Source: Actinomadura sp. DC4 (GTDB taxonomy: Bacteria > Actinomycetota > Actinomycetes > Streptosporangiales > Streptosporangiaceae). From it: a stretch of 64,000 bases of DNA. The stretch is from NCBI RefSeq assembly GCF_030406325.1, contig NZ_JAUEQY010000007.1:1-64000 (forward strand), read 5' to 3'. The translations under genes and the position numbers were made by a program. Below, one piece after another: positions 18,181-26,081 of this stretch. Each line of letters begins with the position of its first letter. The first letter of the stretch is position 1. Under the pieces are notes generated by a model. It ran no database searches, was not told the origin of the DNA, and was given only the letters and a program-made list of their open reading frames with translations.

Positions 18181-19986
18181 ATGACACGCCACACGGAAGT
18201 GATCATCTGTGGAGCCGGCGCCGCCGGGCTGACGCTCGCGATCGACCTCGCCCGCAGAGGGGTGGGGTTCCTGCTCGTCGAGAAGGCGTCGCAGCCGTTC
18301 GCCGGCTCTCGCGGCAAGGGCATTCAGCCCCGGAGCCAGGAGGTCTTCGAGGATCTCGGGGTGATCGACCGGATCGTCGCGTCCGGCGGCGAGTACCCGA
18401 TCCAGCGCGTCCACACCGAGGACGGGCCGGTCGAGGAGGCCGTCGTCGTGACGGCGGAGCCGACGCCGGACGAGCCGTACCAGATCCCGCTCCTCGTCCC
18501 GCAGTTCCTCACCGAGCGACGGCTCCGCGAACGGCTGGCCGAGCTCGGTCACGCCCCGCACTTCGGCCATGAGGTCGTCGCCTTCGACCAGGACGCCGAC
18601 GGCGTGTCCGCCCGGATCGCGGGCCCGGACGGCGAGCGCACCGTACGCGCCCGCTACCTGGTCGGCACCGACGGCGGGAGGAGCTTCGTCCGCAAGACGC
18701 TCGGCGTCGGGTTCCCCGGCGAGACCCTCGGCGTACGGGCGATCGTGGCCGACGTGCTGGTCGACGGCGTCTCACCGGACGCCTGGCACCGCTGGGGCGA
18801 GGGCACTCCGCGGCAGATGTCGATGTGCCCGCTCTACGGCACCGAGATGTTCCAGTACCAGTGCCCGATCCCGTTCGGCGTCGACGTCGACCTGTCGGCC
18901 GAGGGCCTCACCGCGCTGTTCCGCGAGCGCACCGGCCTGGACGACGTCGTGATCCGGGAGGTGTCGTGGGCGTCCGCCTTCGAGATGAACGCACGGCTGG
19001 CCGACACGTACGGGCGCGGGCGCGTGTTCCTGGCCGGGGACGCCGCGCACTGCCATCCGCCGACCGGCGGGCAGGGCCTGAACACCAGCGTCCAGGACGC
19101 CTACAACCTCGGCTGGAAGCTCGCCGCCGTGCTGGGCGGCGCTCCGGAGACGCTGCTGGCGTCGTACGAGCAGGAGCGGCGGCCGGTCGCCGAGGGGGTC
19201 CTCGGCCTGTCGACGAGGCTGCTCGAAGCGGCCCAGGAGCGCGACCACCGCCGGGGCCGGGAGGTCAGCCAGCTCGACCTCGGGTACCCCGAATCCCCCC
19301 TGACCAAGACCGACCCGCGCCGCGCAAGCGGCGTACTGGCCGGCGACCGCGCCCCCGACGCGCCCGTGGCCGGGGCGGGCGGCCTGCCCACACGGTTGTT
19401 CACCCTGTTCAAGGGCCCCCACTGGACCCTGCTCGGCTACGAGGTGTCCTCGGCCCCGGCGGCGCGCGCCGGCCTGCACATCCACACGACCGGCTTCCGC
19501 GGCGACATCGCCGACACCGGCGGCGACGTCCAGAGCGCGTACGGCCTGTCGCCCGAGCAGTGGGTCCTCGTTCGCCCTGACGGATATGTCGCGACCGTGG
19601 CCGATGACCTCGGCGTCATCGAGACCTACCTCGACTCCGTCGGTGTCCGTCCTCCCGCGGCGATCCCGCCGCGGAATGCGAGCCCTGAGATGCCCAAGCC
19701 GTCCCCCGTCACGCGGCGGGAGCACCGCCAGGTCCGCACCACCGCCGAGCGCCGCCTCTCCACCGCCCAGCGCGAGCTGCACGAACTCCAGCGGGAGGTC
19801 CAGCGCGACCTGCGCGCCCTCCGCCGCCGAGGCGAGACGGCCGCCCTCGTCGCCCGCTCCGAACTGGCCGAGGTCGGCATCAGAAGCATCACCCGGCTGG
19901 TGACGGGTCTCCGTACGAGCCGCGCGACCGGCGCCACCTCACCCACGCAGGCCGCCGAGCCTGACGAAGCGGACCCGCGCGCCTGA
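18181..19986 (+). CDS. FAD-dependent aromatic monooxygenase with coiled-coil C-terminal extension
   Basis: The 601-residue product starts at the ATG at 18181, six bases after AAGGAG. The FAD-binding GAGAAG lies at 11-16, the second FAD motif GDAAHCHPPTGGQGLN near 287-302, and a thioredoxin-like C-terminal domain ends at about 500. This is the PheA/TfdB/RdmE type of flavoprotein hydroxylase that oxygenates phenols or polyketides using NAD(P)H. Unusually, about 100 extra residues follow (about 505-601). They are rich in Arg, Glu and Leu, with TTAERRLSTAQRELHELQRE giving a predicted coiled coil, and family members normally stop before this. Control is by the divergent MarR gene, with operators in the shared promoter. 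Confidence 0.92.
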   Translation: MTRHTEVIICGAGAAGLTLAIDLARRGVGFLLVEKASQPFAGSRGKGIQPRSQEVFEDLGVIDRIVASGGEYPIQRVHTEDGPVEEAVVVTAEPTPDEPYQIPLLVPQFLTERRLRERLAELGHAPHFGHEVVAFDQDADGVSARIAGPDGERTVRARYLVGTDGGRSFVRKTLGVGFPGETLGVRAIVADVLVDGVSPDAWHRWGEGTPRQMSMCPLYGTEMFQYQCPIPFGVDVDLSAEGLTALFRERTGLDDVVIREVSWASAFEMNARLADTYGRGRVFLAGDAAHCHPPTGGQGLNTSVQDAYNLGWKLAAVLGGAPETLLASYEQERRPVAEGVLGLSTRLLEAAQERDHRRGREVSQLDLGYPESPLTKTDPRRASGVLAGDRAPDAPVAGAGGLPTRLFTLFKGPHWTLLGYEVSSAPAARAGLHIHTTGFRGDIADTGGDVQSAYGLSPEQWVLVRPDGYVATVADDLGVIETYLDSVGVRPPAAIPPRNASPEMPKPSPVTRREHRQVRTTAERRLSTAQRELHELQREVQRDLRALRRRGETAALVARSELAEVGIRSITRLVTGLRTSRATGATSPTQAAEPDEADPRA

Positions 19987-20008
19987 GGGCGCCGCGCTCC
20001 CCTGGACC

Positions 20009-20422
20009 TCAACCTCGTCTGGCAGGACACGGCGCGTCCGTGTGGCGGTTCGGGCAGCAGATCACCGCCAGCTCGACGTAGTTGCCCCCACGTAACCACC
20101 AGGCCCATACGACGTCGTCCCCACCGCGAAGCGCGTCTGTGGCCGTCTCGGCCATCATCGCCAGGCTGGGAGCCTGTGCCTGTAGCTCCGGATGCATCCG
20201 GGAATCGGCGATGTCCTCGTACTGCTCCTTCATCCACTCCACGGCGCCGGCCGCCTCGTCCCAGGTCCCCTGCACCGACCGCGAGGGCCTGGCCAGCCAG
20301 GCGCTGGTGAACTCCGGCGGCACCGTGGCCGTCTCGAAGCCCGCTCCTCCTGGCCGCCGGGCGTCGTCGAACGGTTGGATCGCCTCACCAGGCCCCCGGT
20401 AGGCGTAGGCGTGAAAGTGCAC
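20009..20422 (-). CDS. Conserved actinomycete protein of unknown function
   Basis: This 137-residue soluble protein has FHAYAYRG at the N-terminus, TVPPEFTSAWLARP in the middle, and DVVWAWWLRGG plus VICCPNRHTDAPCP at the end. The vicinal cysteines with His and Pro could bind metal. I recall similar proteins near DUF397/XRE loci in actinomycetes but know no function. It is the last gene of the leftward cluster that starts with the HATPase protein, and a strong hairpin (20447-20483) separates it from the gene upstream. Confidence 0.72.
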   Translation of the reverse strand: MHFHAYAYRGPGEAIQPFDDARRPGGAGFETATVPPEFTSAWLARPSRSVQGTWDEAAGAVEWMKEQYEDIADSRMHPELQAQAPSLAMMAETATDALRGGDDVVWAWWLRGGNYVELAVICCPNRHTDAPCPARRG

Positions 20423-20446
20423 GATCTTCCCCCCATATCCTCGTGG

Positions 20447-20483
20447 GGCGGCCTCCCCCGACCTTCACTCGGGGGAGGCCGCC
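20447..20483. terminator. Perfect 15-bp hairpin between small genes
   Basis: GGCGGCCTCCCCCGA (20447-20461) pairs perfectly with 20469-20483 around a 7-base loop. There is no U-tract on either strand. It begins seven bases after the stop of the 34-codon gene and could terminate, attenuate or protect the leftward transcript. Confidence 0.7.
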
Positions 20484-20489
20484 TTGGAT

Positions 20490-20594
20490 CTACTCGCTGA
20501 TGAGGGCGATCTCGACGCAGGCCTCACCGTCCTCTCCGACATAGCCACCGCATCGAGTCGTGGCCTTACGCCACGCCGCCTGGCTCACATTCAT
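20490..20594 (-). CDS. 34-residue DUF397-like micro-protein
   Basis: An open frame of 34 codons starts at the ATG at 20594, five bases after a perfect GGAGGTGA ribosome site, and stops at 20490 just before a strong hairpin. The peptide has the DUF397 signature elements: AAWRKATT at 6-13, then a Gly-rich loop and ACVEIA at 25-30. Normal DUF397 proteins are about 60-70 residues, so the second half is missing. DUF397 proteins partner XRE-DUF5753 regulators, and such a pair lies on the opposite strand at 21909-22875. A short Cys-containing peptide could also be a RiPP precursor, but no maturation enzyme is nearby. Confidence 0.6.
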   Translation of the reverse strand: MNVSQAAWRKATTRCGGYVGEDGEACVEIALISE

Positions 20595-20638
20595 GGGTCA
20601 TCACCTCCCTCCCTCTGCCGGTTCTGCCGCTCCGCCCG

Positions 20639-20866
20639 TCACGTGCTGTTGCGGACGTCGGTCCAGCAGCACGACGTGCCGGGCGGAGGAGGGAGATACG
20701 CGCCGTCCGGCCCCATGTCGCTGAAGCGGGCCAGCGCGACGTCCAGGTGCCGGAGAAGGGTCAGATCCCAGGTCGTGACACGTACGGGCTCGCTGAGGTG
20801 CTGCCAGACGGGCACCTCCTGCTCGTCCGCGATCCGTTTCCATTCCGGTGGCGGTCCAGCCGTCAT
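20639..20866 (-). CDS. Small protein of unknown function
   Basis: This is a 75-residue acidic, Trp-containing protein (PEWKRIADEQEVPVWQHLSE at 8-27; LRHLDVALARF in a helix; PPPPGTSCCWTD near the end). It has no signal peptide or membrane helix. GC-rich third positions and its place in the leftward cluster support it as a real gene. It is preceded by a 12-bp-stem hairpin (20904-20939). Function is unknown. Confidence 0.5.
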   Translation of the reverse strand: MTAGPPPEWKRIADEQEVPVWQHLSEPVRVTTWDLTLLRHLDVALARFSDMGPDGAYLPPPPGTSCCWTDVRNST

Positions 20867-20903
20867 GCGTACTCCTTGCTCGTCGGGTGAAGGGGGTGGG
20901 TAC

Positions 20904-20939
20904 GGGGCCGCCGTGCTCTCCCCAGGACACGGCGGCCCC
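20904..20939. terminator. Perfect 12-bp hairpin in the leftward cluster
   Basis: GGGGCCGCCGTG (20904-20915) pairs perfectly with CACGGCGGCCCC (20928-20939) around a 12-base loop, between the stop of the 76-residue protein gene and the start of the 75-residue protein gene. No U-tract follows. Partial termination would lower expression of the downstream small genes. Confidence 0.6.
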
Positions 20940-20971
20940 TCATCCCGCGCAGGACCGGACGGGGGGACCGG

Positions 20972-21202
20972 TCACTTCGCAGGGGTCTGGGCGGTCCAGC
21001 CGGGGAACAGCTCGGCGATGGCGGAGCGGCAGTCGTACAGGGCCTCGGACCACAGCCGCCAGCGGTCGGCGTTGAGCTCGGCCTCGCTACGGCCACGCAG
21101 CGTGAACCGCCCGGAGCCGGAGGTGGCGATCCACCCGCCGGTGTGCGGATCCCGCTCCAGTGAGAAGCCCGGCACGTGAGGGATCTGTTCGGGACCGCTC
21201 AT
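20972..21202 (-). CDS. Small protein coupled to the HATPase gene
   Basis: The 76-residue product starts at the ATG at 21202, which overlaps the HATPase stop by four bases (ATGA), so the two are translationally coupled. It contains PGFSLERDPHTGGWIATS and FTLRGRSEAELNADRWRLW, suggesting a small beta-hairpin plus helix fold. Proteins of this look occur next to HATPase/DUF397 genes in actinomycetes; no function is known to me. Confidence 0.65.
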   Translation of the reverse strand: MSGPEQIPHVPGFSLERDPHTGGWIATSGSGRFTLRGRSEAELNADRWRLWSEALYDCRSAIAELFPGWTAQTPAK

Positions 21203-21699
21203 CGGCGGAGTTCGTCCAGCTCGGCTTCGCTGAGCACGACGCCCGGCCTGGCGATGACGGCGTGCACCGTCTTGTCGAAGGCCCGGGTCTCCACCCAGAA
21301 CGCGGCCGTGAGCGCCTCGACGATGAACAGACCACGGCCGCAGGTGTCGGTCTCGTCCGCCGTCCTCCTCACCGGCGGCACCGGATAGGGGTCACGCACG
21401 TAGAGGTGGCAGAACCGCTTGAGCACCCGCACGCCCAGCCAGATGCCGGGGACCACGTGCTCAGGCGGATCCGCGGCGACGAGGGCGTACTTCAGGGAGT
21501 TCGTCACCAACTCCGACGTCACGACCTCGGCGTCATCGACGTGGCCGGCGTCGCACCCGGCCAGCACCCTGCGGGTGAACCGCCGGGCCGCAGGTACGAG
21601 GCCAGGGGACGGTGCCATCCGAAGCCAGCAGGCACCGGTGGCGGGGCAGGTGAACACGATCCGACCAGTCGTGAGCACCGGCATCGATGGAAAACACAT
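21199..21699 (-). CDS. HATPase_c-type ATP-binding regulatory protein
   Basis: The 166-residue product starts at the ATG at 21699, after GGGGAG. It is a single GHKL ATPase domain of the RsbW/anti-sigma kinase-like type: VVTSELVTNSLKYAL is the N-box, and DTCGRGLFIVEALT the Gly-rich lid region. No other domain is present. Genes of this type cluster with XRE-DUF5753 and DUF397 genes (the WhiJ-like set), as here: the XRE gene is divergent and DUF397 follows it. Its target may be an antagonist or the XRE regulator. The STAS protein at 27946 is not adjacent, so pairing with it is only a possibility. Confidence 0.85.
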   Translation of the reverse strand: MCFPSMPVLTTGRIVFTCPATGACWLRMAPSPGLVPAARRFTRRVLAGCDAGHVDDAEVVTSELVTNSLKYALVAADPPEHVVPGIWLGVRVLKRFCHLYVRDPYPVPPVRRTADETDTCGRGLFIVEALTAAFWVETRAFDKTVHAVIARPGVVLSEAELDELRR

Positions 21700-21765
21700 G
21701 GGGACTCCCCGATGGGAGGTGGGCCTGTAACGGCCCGGGGACACTGTGTGACCAACTATGGTTCT

Positions 21766-21816
21766 CCTAATTGGAAATCGCAACTAGGTTTTCATGATCG
21801 AGTAATTCCAGTTAGG
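21766..21816. promoter_or_regulatory. Inverted repeat in the HATPase/XRE divergent promoter
   Basis: CCTAATTGGAA (21766-21776) and TTCCAGTTAGG (21806-21816) are inverted repeats matching at 10 of 11 positions, 29 bp apart, in an AT-richer divergent control region. This is a plausible binding site for the XRE protein encoded at 21909. Confidence 0.5.
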
Positions 21817-21908
21817 CGATTTGCGTATTGGTGTCTCTTTCTGAGACTGCTGCCCTACGATCAGTGACCGCAGGTTCCCAAGAACCCCGAGGAGAGGACG
21901 GGAACGAG

Positions 21909-22751
21909 ATGGCCGATGCCCGGCACAGCCCGACCGTGCGGCGGCGACGTCTCGCTCGTGAGCTCCGTCGGCTTCGTGAGACGGCGGGCTTCACGGCCGA
22001 TGAGGTGACACGCTCGCTGGAATGGTCGGTCGGAAAGGTCAACAACCTGGAGAAGGCCAAGTCCGTTCAGCCTCGCGTCGCCGATATCAAGAACCTGCTC
22101 GATCTCTACGGAGTCACCGACGGGACCAGGCGTGAGGCGCTCTTGGATCTCACCAGGGAGGCGCGCAAACGCGGCTGGTGGTCTGCGTACGGCGTGCTGG
22201 ACGACAACTACGTCGAGTTCGAGAGTGAGGCCAGCAGGATCTTCACCTACCAACTCGCCATCATCCCGGGCCTGCTCCAGACGCCCGCCTATGCCACCGC
22301 CATTCAGCGGGGCTACCTGATGACGGACGAGGAGAAGATCGAGCGCCTGGTCGAGCTGCGTATGGAGCGACAGAAGATACTCACCGGCGACGACCCGCCC
22401 AGGCTGTGGGCGGTCATCGACGAAAACGCCATCGTGCGCTCCTTCGGCTCAACGGAAGCCAAAGCGGAGCAGCTCCAGCGTCTGATCGACACTGAGCGAA
22501 CGGACCACGTGGTGATCCAGATCTTGCCAATGGAGATAGAACCGCATCCTGGCCTGGCCGGATCATTCGTGATCCTGGACTATGAGGATGATCCGAGCCT
22601 GGTCTATCGCGAGGCGCGTCCCAGTAGCGCCTACGAGGAGGGGCAGGCGCAGATCGACGAGCGCCGGACCGTGTTCCAACACCTGAGCGCGAGTGCGCTC
22701 AGACCCAAGGAGTCGATCGCCTACCTGAAGCGGTTGGCTCGCGACCGATGA
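21909..22751 (+). CDS. XRE-family regulator with DUF5753 (WhiJ-like)
   Basis: The 280-residue product starts at the ATG at 21909 (AGGAGAGG upstream); a longer frame from 21828 has no support. The helix-turn-helix spans about 15-70 (LARELRRLRETAGFTADEVT, then SVGKVNNLEKAKSVQPRVAD). DUF5753 spans about 95-275, with the hallmark ASRIFTYQLAIIPGLLQTPA. Such proteins sit beside DUF397 genes and HATPase genes, and WhiJ of Streptomyces represses sporulation genes. The next gene is a truncated DUF397, 16 bp downstream. An inverted repeat in the divergent promoter may be its operator. Confidence 0.94.
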   Translation: MADARHSPTVRRRRLARELRRLRETAGFTADEVTRSLEWSVGKVNNLEKAKSVQPRVADIKNLLDLYGVTDGTRREALLDLTREARKRGWWSAYGVLDDNYVEFESEASRIFTYQLAIIPGLLQTPAYATAIQRGYLMTDEEKIERLVELRMERQKILTGDDPPRLWAVIDENAIVRSFGSTEAKAEQLQRLIDTERTDHVVIQILPMEIEPHPGLAGSFVILDYEDDPSLVYREARPSSAYEEGQAQIDERRTVFQHLSASALRPKESIAYLKRLARDR

Positions 22752-22767
22752 TGAAGGGGTAGCAACC

Positions 22768-22875
22768 GTGTCCCAGCAGATCCAACCCTCCACCTGGCGC
22801 AAGAGCACCCACTCCGGCGGCGGTTCCGGCGACTGCGTTGAGGTCACCGTCTTCGACGAGGCGCAGAGCGCCTGA
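22768..22875 (+). CDS. DUF397-domain micro-protein (35 residues)
   Basis: This begins at a GTG 16 bp after the XRE-DUF5753 stop and ends at 22873-22875. The peptide has STWRKSTHSGGGSGDCVEVT, the DUF397 N-terminal signature, then ends after FDEAQSA. The usual second half (VAVRDSK.. and the FTPAEW motif) is absent, so it is about half-length. DUF397 proteins are thought to antagonise their XRE partner. No conserved remainder follows in another frame, and a strong terminator begins 16 bp downstream. Confidence 0.78.
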   Translation: MSQQIQPSTWRKSTHSGGGSGDCVEVTVFDEAQSA

Positions 22876-22891
22876 CCTCCACCATCGCGTA

Positions 22892-22915
22892 GGCCCCGGG
22901 ATGAATCCCGGGGCC
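22892..22915. terminator. Bidirectional hairpin terminator
   Basis: GGCCCCGGGA and TCCCGGGGCC form a perfect 10-bp stem with a TGAA loop between the convergent DUF397 and CoA-binding genes. No U-tract follows. Confidence 0.75.
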
Positions 22916-22954
22916 CTCTGCCGTGTCCTCGCCGAGGAGCTCGGCGCGAGGCGG

Positions 22955-23437
22955 CTACTGGAGGCCGGCGCGGACGGAGGTGATGCGTTGGGTGTTGAAG
23001 CCCAGCCAGTGCATGCGGCCGACATAGCGGGCGTGTTCGATCTTCAGGCAGCGGTCCATGATGACCGTCAGCCCCGCGTCCTCCGCGATCCCCGCGCCTT
23101 CTTCGTTGATCACGCCGAACTGGCACCACAACGCGTTCGCGCCGATCTCAACGGCTTCTCGCGCGATTCCCGGCAACGCGGACGGGGCACGGAAGACGTT
23201 CACCACGTCCACCTTGTCCGGCACATCAAGCAGGCTCGGATAGCTCCGCTCCCCCAGGATCTCCGTCTCGCGGGGGTTCACCGGGATCACGCGGTAGCCG
23301 TGCCGTTTGAGGTAGTAACCGACGAAGAAGCTCGCCCGCAGTTCGTTCTTCGACAGGCCCACGACCGCGATCGTCTTCGTGCCGTGGAGCACGCCCTGGA
23401 TCTTCACCGGGTCCTGGTAGTGCCCGAGATCGATCAT
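22955..23437 (-). CDS. CoA-binding (YccU-like) protein
   Basis: The product is 160 residues with a single Rossmann CoA-binding domain: TIAVVGLSKNELRASFFVGY, VIPVNPRETEILGE, then DVVNVFRAPSALPGI and NALWCQFGVINEE. Its start lies five bases after the metY stop, so it belongs to the metX-metY operon. YccU-like proteins bind CoA or other nucleotides; their role with methionine genes is not established. MetX uses acetyl-CoA, which makes a CoA-sensing role an attractive but untested idea. Confidence 0.9.
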   Translation of the reverse strand: MIDLGHYQDPVKIQGVLHGTKTIAVVGLSKNELRASFFVGYYLKRHGYRVIPVNPRETEILGERSYPSLLDVPDKVDVVNVFRAPSALPGIAREAVEIGANALWCQFGVINEEGAGIAEDAGLTVIMDRCLKIEHARYVGRMHWLGFNTQRITSVRAGLQ

Positions 23438-23442
23438 GCCCG

Positions 23443-24771
23443 CTACCTCTTTCCCGCTGCCTCGGCGACGAGCTTGAAGCTCTGTTCGAGGTCCCAGATC
23501 AGGTCCTCGACGGACTCGGTGCCGACCGACAGCCGTACGGTGCCCGGCGCGACGCCGGCCGCCCGCAGCTCATCGTCGCTCAGCTGCCGGTGCGTCGTGC
23601 TGGCGGGGTGGATGATCAGGCTCTTCGCGTCGCCGACGTTCGCCAGGTGCGACCACAGTGTCACGCCGCGGATGAGGTCCTGTCCGCCCTCCCGGCCGCC
23701 GGCGCAGTCGAAGGAGAACACCGCGCCGACGCCGCGCGGCAGGTACTTCTCCACCAGCGGCCGGTAAGGGCTCGACGGCAGGCCGGGATGGGTGACGTTC
23801 GACGCCAGCGAGTGCGCCTCCAGGAACTCCGCGATCGCCAGGGCGTTCTGGACGTGCCGCTCCATCCGCAGCGACAGCGTCTCCAGGCCCTGCAGGAACA
23901 AGAACGCGTTGAGCGGCGCGAGCGTCGCGCCGAGGTCCCGCAGCGTCTCGGCGCGCAGCTTCATCAGATAGCCGTACGTCCCGAACGTCTCGTGGAACTG
24001 CAGGCCGTGGTACGCGGGCGACGGGTCCGCGATCACGGGAAAACGCCCGTTGGACCAGTTGAACGTGCCGGCCTCGACGACGACGCCGCCGATGCTCGTG
24101 CCGTGGCCGCCGATGAACTTGGTCGCCGAGTGGATCACGATGTCGGCGCCCCACTCGATCGGGCGGCACAGGTACGGCGTCGCGAACGTGTTGTCGACGA
24201 TCAGCGGCAGCTCGTGCTCGTGCGCGATGGTGGCCACGGTCTCGATGTCGAGCACGTTCCCGGCGGGGTTGCCGATCGTCTCGCCGAAGAAGGCCTTGGT
24301 GTTCGGCTGGACCGCCTGCCGCCACGCGTCCGGATCATCCGGATCGACCCAGGTCAGCTCCACGCTCATCTTGCGCAGCAGGTGCTTGAGCTGGTTCACC
24401 GTGCCGCCGTACAGCGCCGAGGAGGACACGACGTGGTCGCCCGGCTGCAGCAGCGTGAACAGCGCGGCCGCCTGCGCCGCGATGCCGCTCGCGAACGCCA
24501 CCGCGCCGACGCCGCCCTCGAGGTTGGCCACACGCTCCTCGAACACCGCGGTCGTCGGGTTCATGATGCGGGAGTAGGTGTTGCCGTACTCCTGCAGGTT
24601 GAAGTACGCCGCCGCCGACTCGGGGTCCTCGAACACGTAGCTGGTCGTCTGGAAGATCGGCACGGCGCGTGCGCCGGTGTTCGGGTCGGGCCGTTGCCCG
24701 GCGTGCAGCTGCCGTGTCTCGAATCCGAACGCGCGCTCTTCCTCGGCGCGCGAGAACTGGTCGGTCAACAA
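23443..24771 (-). CDS. metY: O-acetylhomoserine sulfhydrylase
   Basis: The 442-residue product is a PLP enzyme of the Cys/Met metabolism family. It makes homocysteine from O-acetylhomoserine and sulfide (or methionine with methanethiol). Seen: FETRQLHAGQRPDP at the start, NTYSRIMNPTT, AFASGIAAQAAAL, the PLP-lysine motif HSATKFIGGHG, and HPASTTHRQL near the end. The first long frame extends to 24852 into metX; a TTG at 24771 or 24768, after GAGGAAGAGG, is preferred because it clears the metX stop at 24788. The operon is metX-metY-CoA-binding protein. Confidence 0.95.
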   Translation of the reverse strand: MLTDQFSRAEEERAFGFETRQLHAGQRPDPNTGARAVPIFQTTSYVFEDPESAAAYFNLQEYGNTYSRIMNPTTAVFEERVANLEGGVGAVAFASGIAAQAAALFTLLQPGDHVVSSSALYGGTVNQLKHLLRKMSVELTWVDPDDPDAWRQAVQPNTKAFFGETIGNPAGNVLDIETVATIAHEHELPLIVDNTFATPYLCRPIEWGADIVIHSATKFIGGHGTSIGGVVVEAGTFNWSNGRFPVIADPSPAYHGLQFHETFGTYGYLMKLRAETLRDLGATLAPLNAFLFLQGLETLSLRMERHVQNALAIAEFLEAHSLASNVTHPGLPSSPYRPLVEKYLPRGVGAVFSFDCAGGREGGQDLIRGVTLWSHLANVGDAKSLIIHPASTTHRQLSDDELRAAGVAPGTVRLSVGTESVEDLIWDLEQSFKLVAEAAGKR

Positions 24772-24787
24772 AACCTCTTCCTCGACG

Positions 24788-25984
24788 TCACCCGTCCAAG
24801 AACCGGCGGATGATGGGCGTCTGGCGCGCTTCCTCCAGGAGGAAGCAGTCATGGCCGTAGGGCGCCTCGATGACCGCGAACTCGACCGGCTTGCCGAGAG
24901 CGTGGAGTGCGTCTTCGATCTCCCCCGACGCGGACGGGGGGTACAGCCAGTCGGAACTGAATGCGATGAGCAGCGTACGCGCCGCGACGTCTTCCAGCGC
25001 CCTGGTGAGCGATCCGCCGCCGTGTTGCCGCGCGAGGTCGAAGTAGGTCAGCGCCCGTGACGTGAGGAGGTAGGTGTTGGCGTCGAAGCGTTTGACGAAC
25101 GAGTCGGCCTGGTGGCGCAGGTAGCTCTCGACCTCGAACTCCGGCTCGGTGAACGTGTAGCGGATGTCGTCGGCGAACTGCAGCCGCCGGCCGAACCTGT
25201 CGTTCAGCGCCGGCGCGGACAGGTAGGTGATGTGGCCGACCATCCGCGCCACGCCCATGCCCGCCTGGGGCGTACGGCCGGTGTCGTAGTAGTCGCCGTC
25301 CTGCCAGGCGGGGTCGCGCATGATGGCGTCGCGGGCGATGGAGTTCCAGGCGACGCCCTGCGGGTGCAGGGCGTGCGTGCTGGCGATCACCACGATGGCG
25401 TCGACCTGGTCGGGGTACAGGACCGCCCACTGCAGCGCCTGCATCCCGCCGAGCGAGCCGCCGGCCACGGCCGCGAGCCGCTCGATGCCGAGGACGTCGA
25501 GGAACGCCCGTTCCGTACGGACCATGTCCGCGACGGTGATGACGGGAAAGCCGGACCCGTACGGCGAGCCGGTCTCCGGGTCGATCGACGACGGCCCGGT
25601 CGTCCCGCGGCAGCCGCCGAGGAGGTTCGTGGACACGACGAAGAAGCGGTCGGTGTCGAACGCCTTGCCGGGGCCGATCATCCCGTCCCACCAGCCGAGC
25701 CCCTTGCCGGCCGTGCCGTCGCGGTCATCGGCGCCGAACCCGTCGCGCGCGCTGTCCTTGGGCGCCGTCTTGGAGAAGCCGGCCGCGTGGGCGTCGCCGC
25801 TGAGCGCGTGGCACACCAGGATGACGTTGTCGCGCTCGGGCGAGAGGGTGCCGTAGGTCTCGTACGCGACGCGGACCTGGTGCAGTGTCCGCCCGCAGTC
25901 GAGCCGCAGCGGCTCCGGCAGGTCGAGGTACTGCGTCTCGACACTGCCGACCGAGCCGGCGGGAAGCGTCGACCCTGGCACCAT
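24788..25984 (-). CDS. metX: Homoserine O-acetyltransferase
   Basis: This 398-residue alpha/beta-hydrolase-fold enzyme transfers acetyl from acetyl-CoA to homoserine, the first committed step to methionine in this route. The family signature VCHALSGDAHAAG, GCRGTTGPSSIDPETG and the nucleophile motif GGSLGGMQALQWA are present, as are the C-terminal Asp (FSSDWLYP) and His (APYGHDCFL) of the catalytic triad. It is first in the metX-metY-CoA-binding operon and divergent from osmC with 97 bp between starts, so any leader is short and I see no riboswitch. Confidence 0.96.
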   Translation of the reverse strand: MVPGSTLPAGSVGSVETQYLDLPEPLRLDCGRTLHQVRVAYETYGTLSPERDNVILVCHALSGDAHAAGFSKTAPKDSARDGFGADDRDGTAGKGLGWWDGMIGPGKAFDTDRFFVVSTNLLGGCRGTTGPSSIDPETGSPYGSGFPVITVADMVRTERAFLDVLGIERLAAVAGGSLGGMQALQWAVLYPDQVDAIVVIASTHALHPQGVAWNSIARDAIMRDPAWQDGDYYDTGRTPQAGMGVARMVGHITYLSAPALNDRFGRRLQFADDIRYTFTEPEFEVESYLRHQADSFVKRFDANTYLLTSRALTYFDLARQHGGGSLTRALEDVAARTLLIAFSSDWLYPPSASGEIEDALHALGKPVEFAVIEAPYGHDCFLLEEARQTPIIRRFLDG

Positions 25985-26081
25985 GGGCGGAATCCTAACT
26001 AGTCACGGCCTGCTCAGCCACTGTATTGTCCGATATCCCGATGGGGAAGCTGGGGATCATGGTAGAGGGGACATCACGGAC

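Noticed and set aside
20490-20594. The 34-residue Cys-containing peptide as a RiPP precursor
   Set aside because: It matches DUF397 elements, sits beside an XRE-DUF5753/HATPase locus, and no lanthionine or other maturation gene is nearby; the only methyltransferase fossil is 9 kb away.
25985-26081. A SAM riboswitch or other RNA element before metX
   Set aside because: Only 97 bp separate the divergent starts and no riboswitch-like stem pattern is visible.
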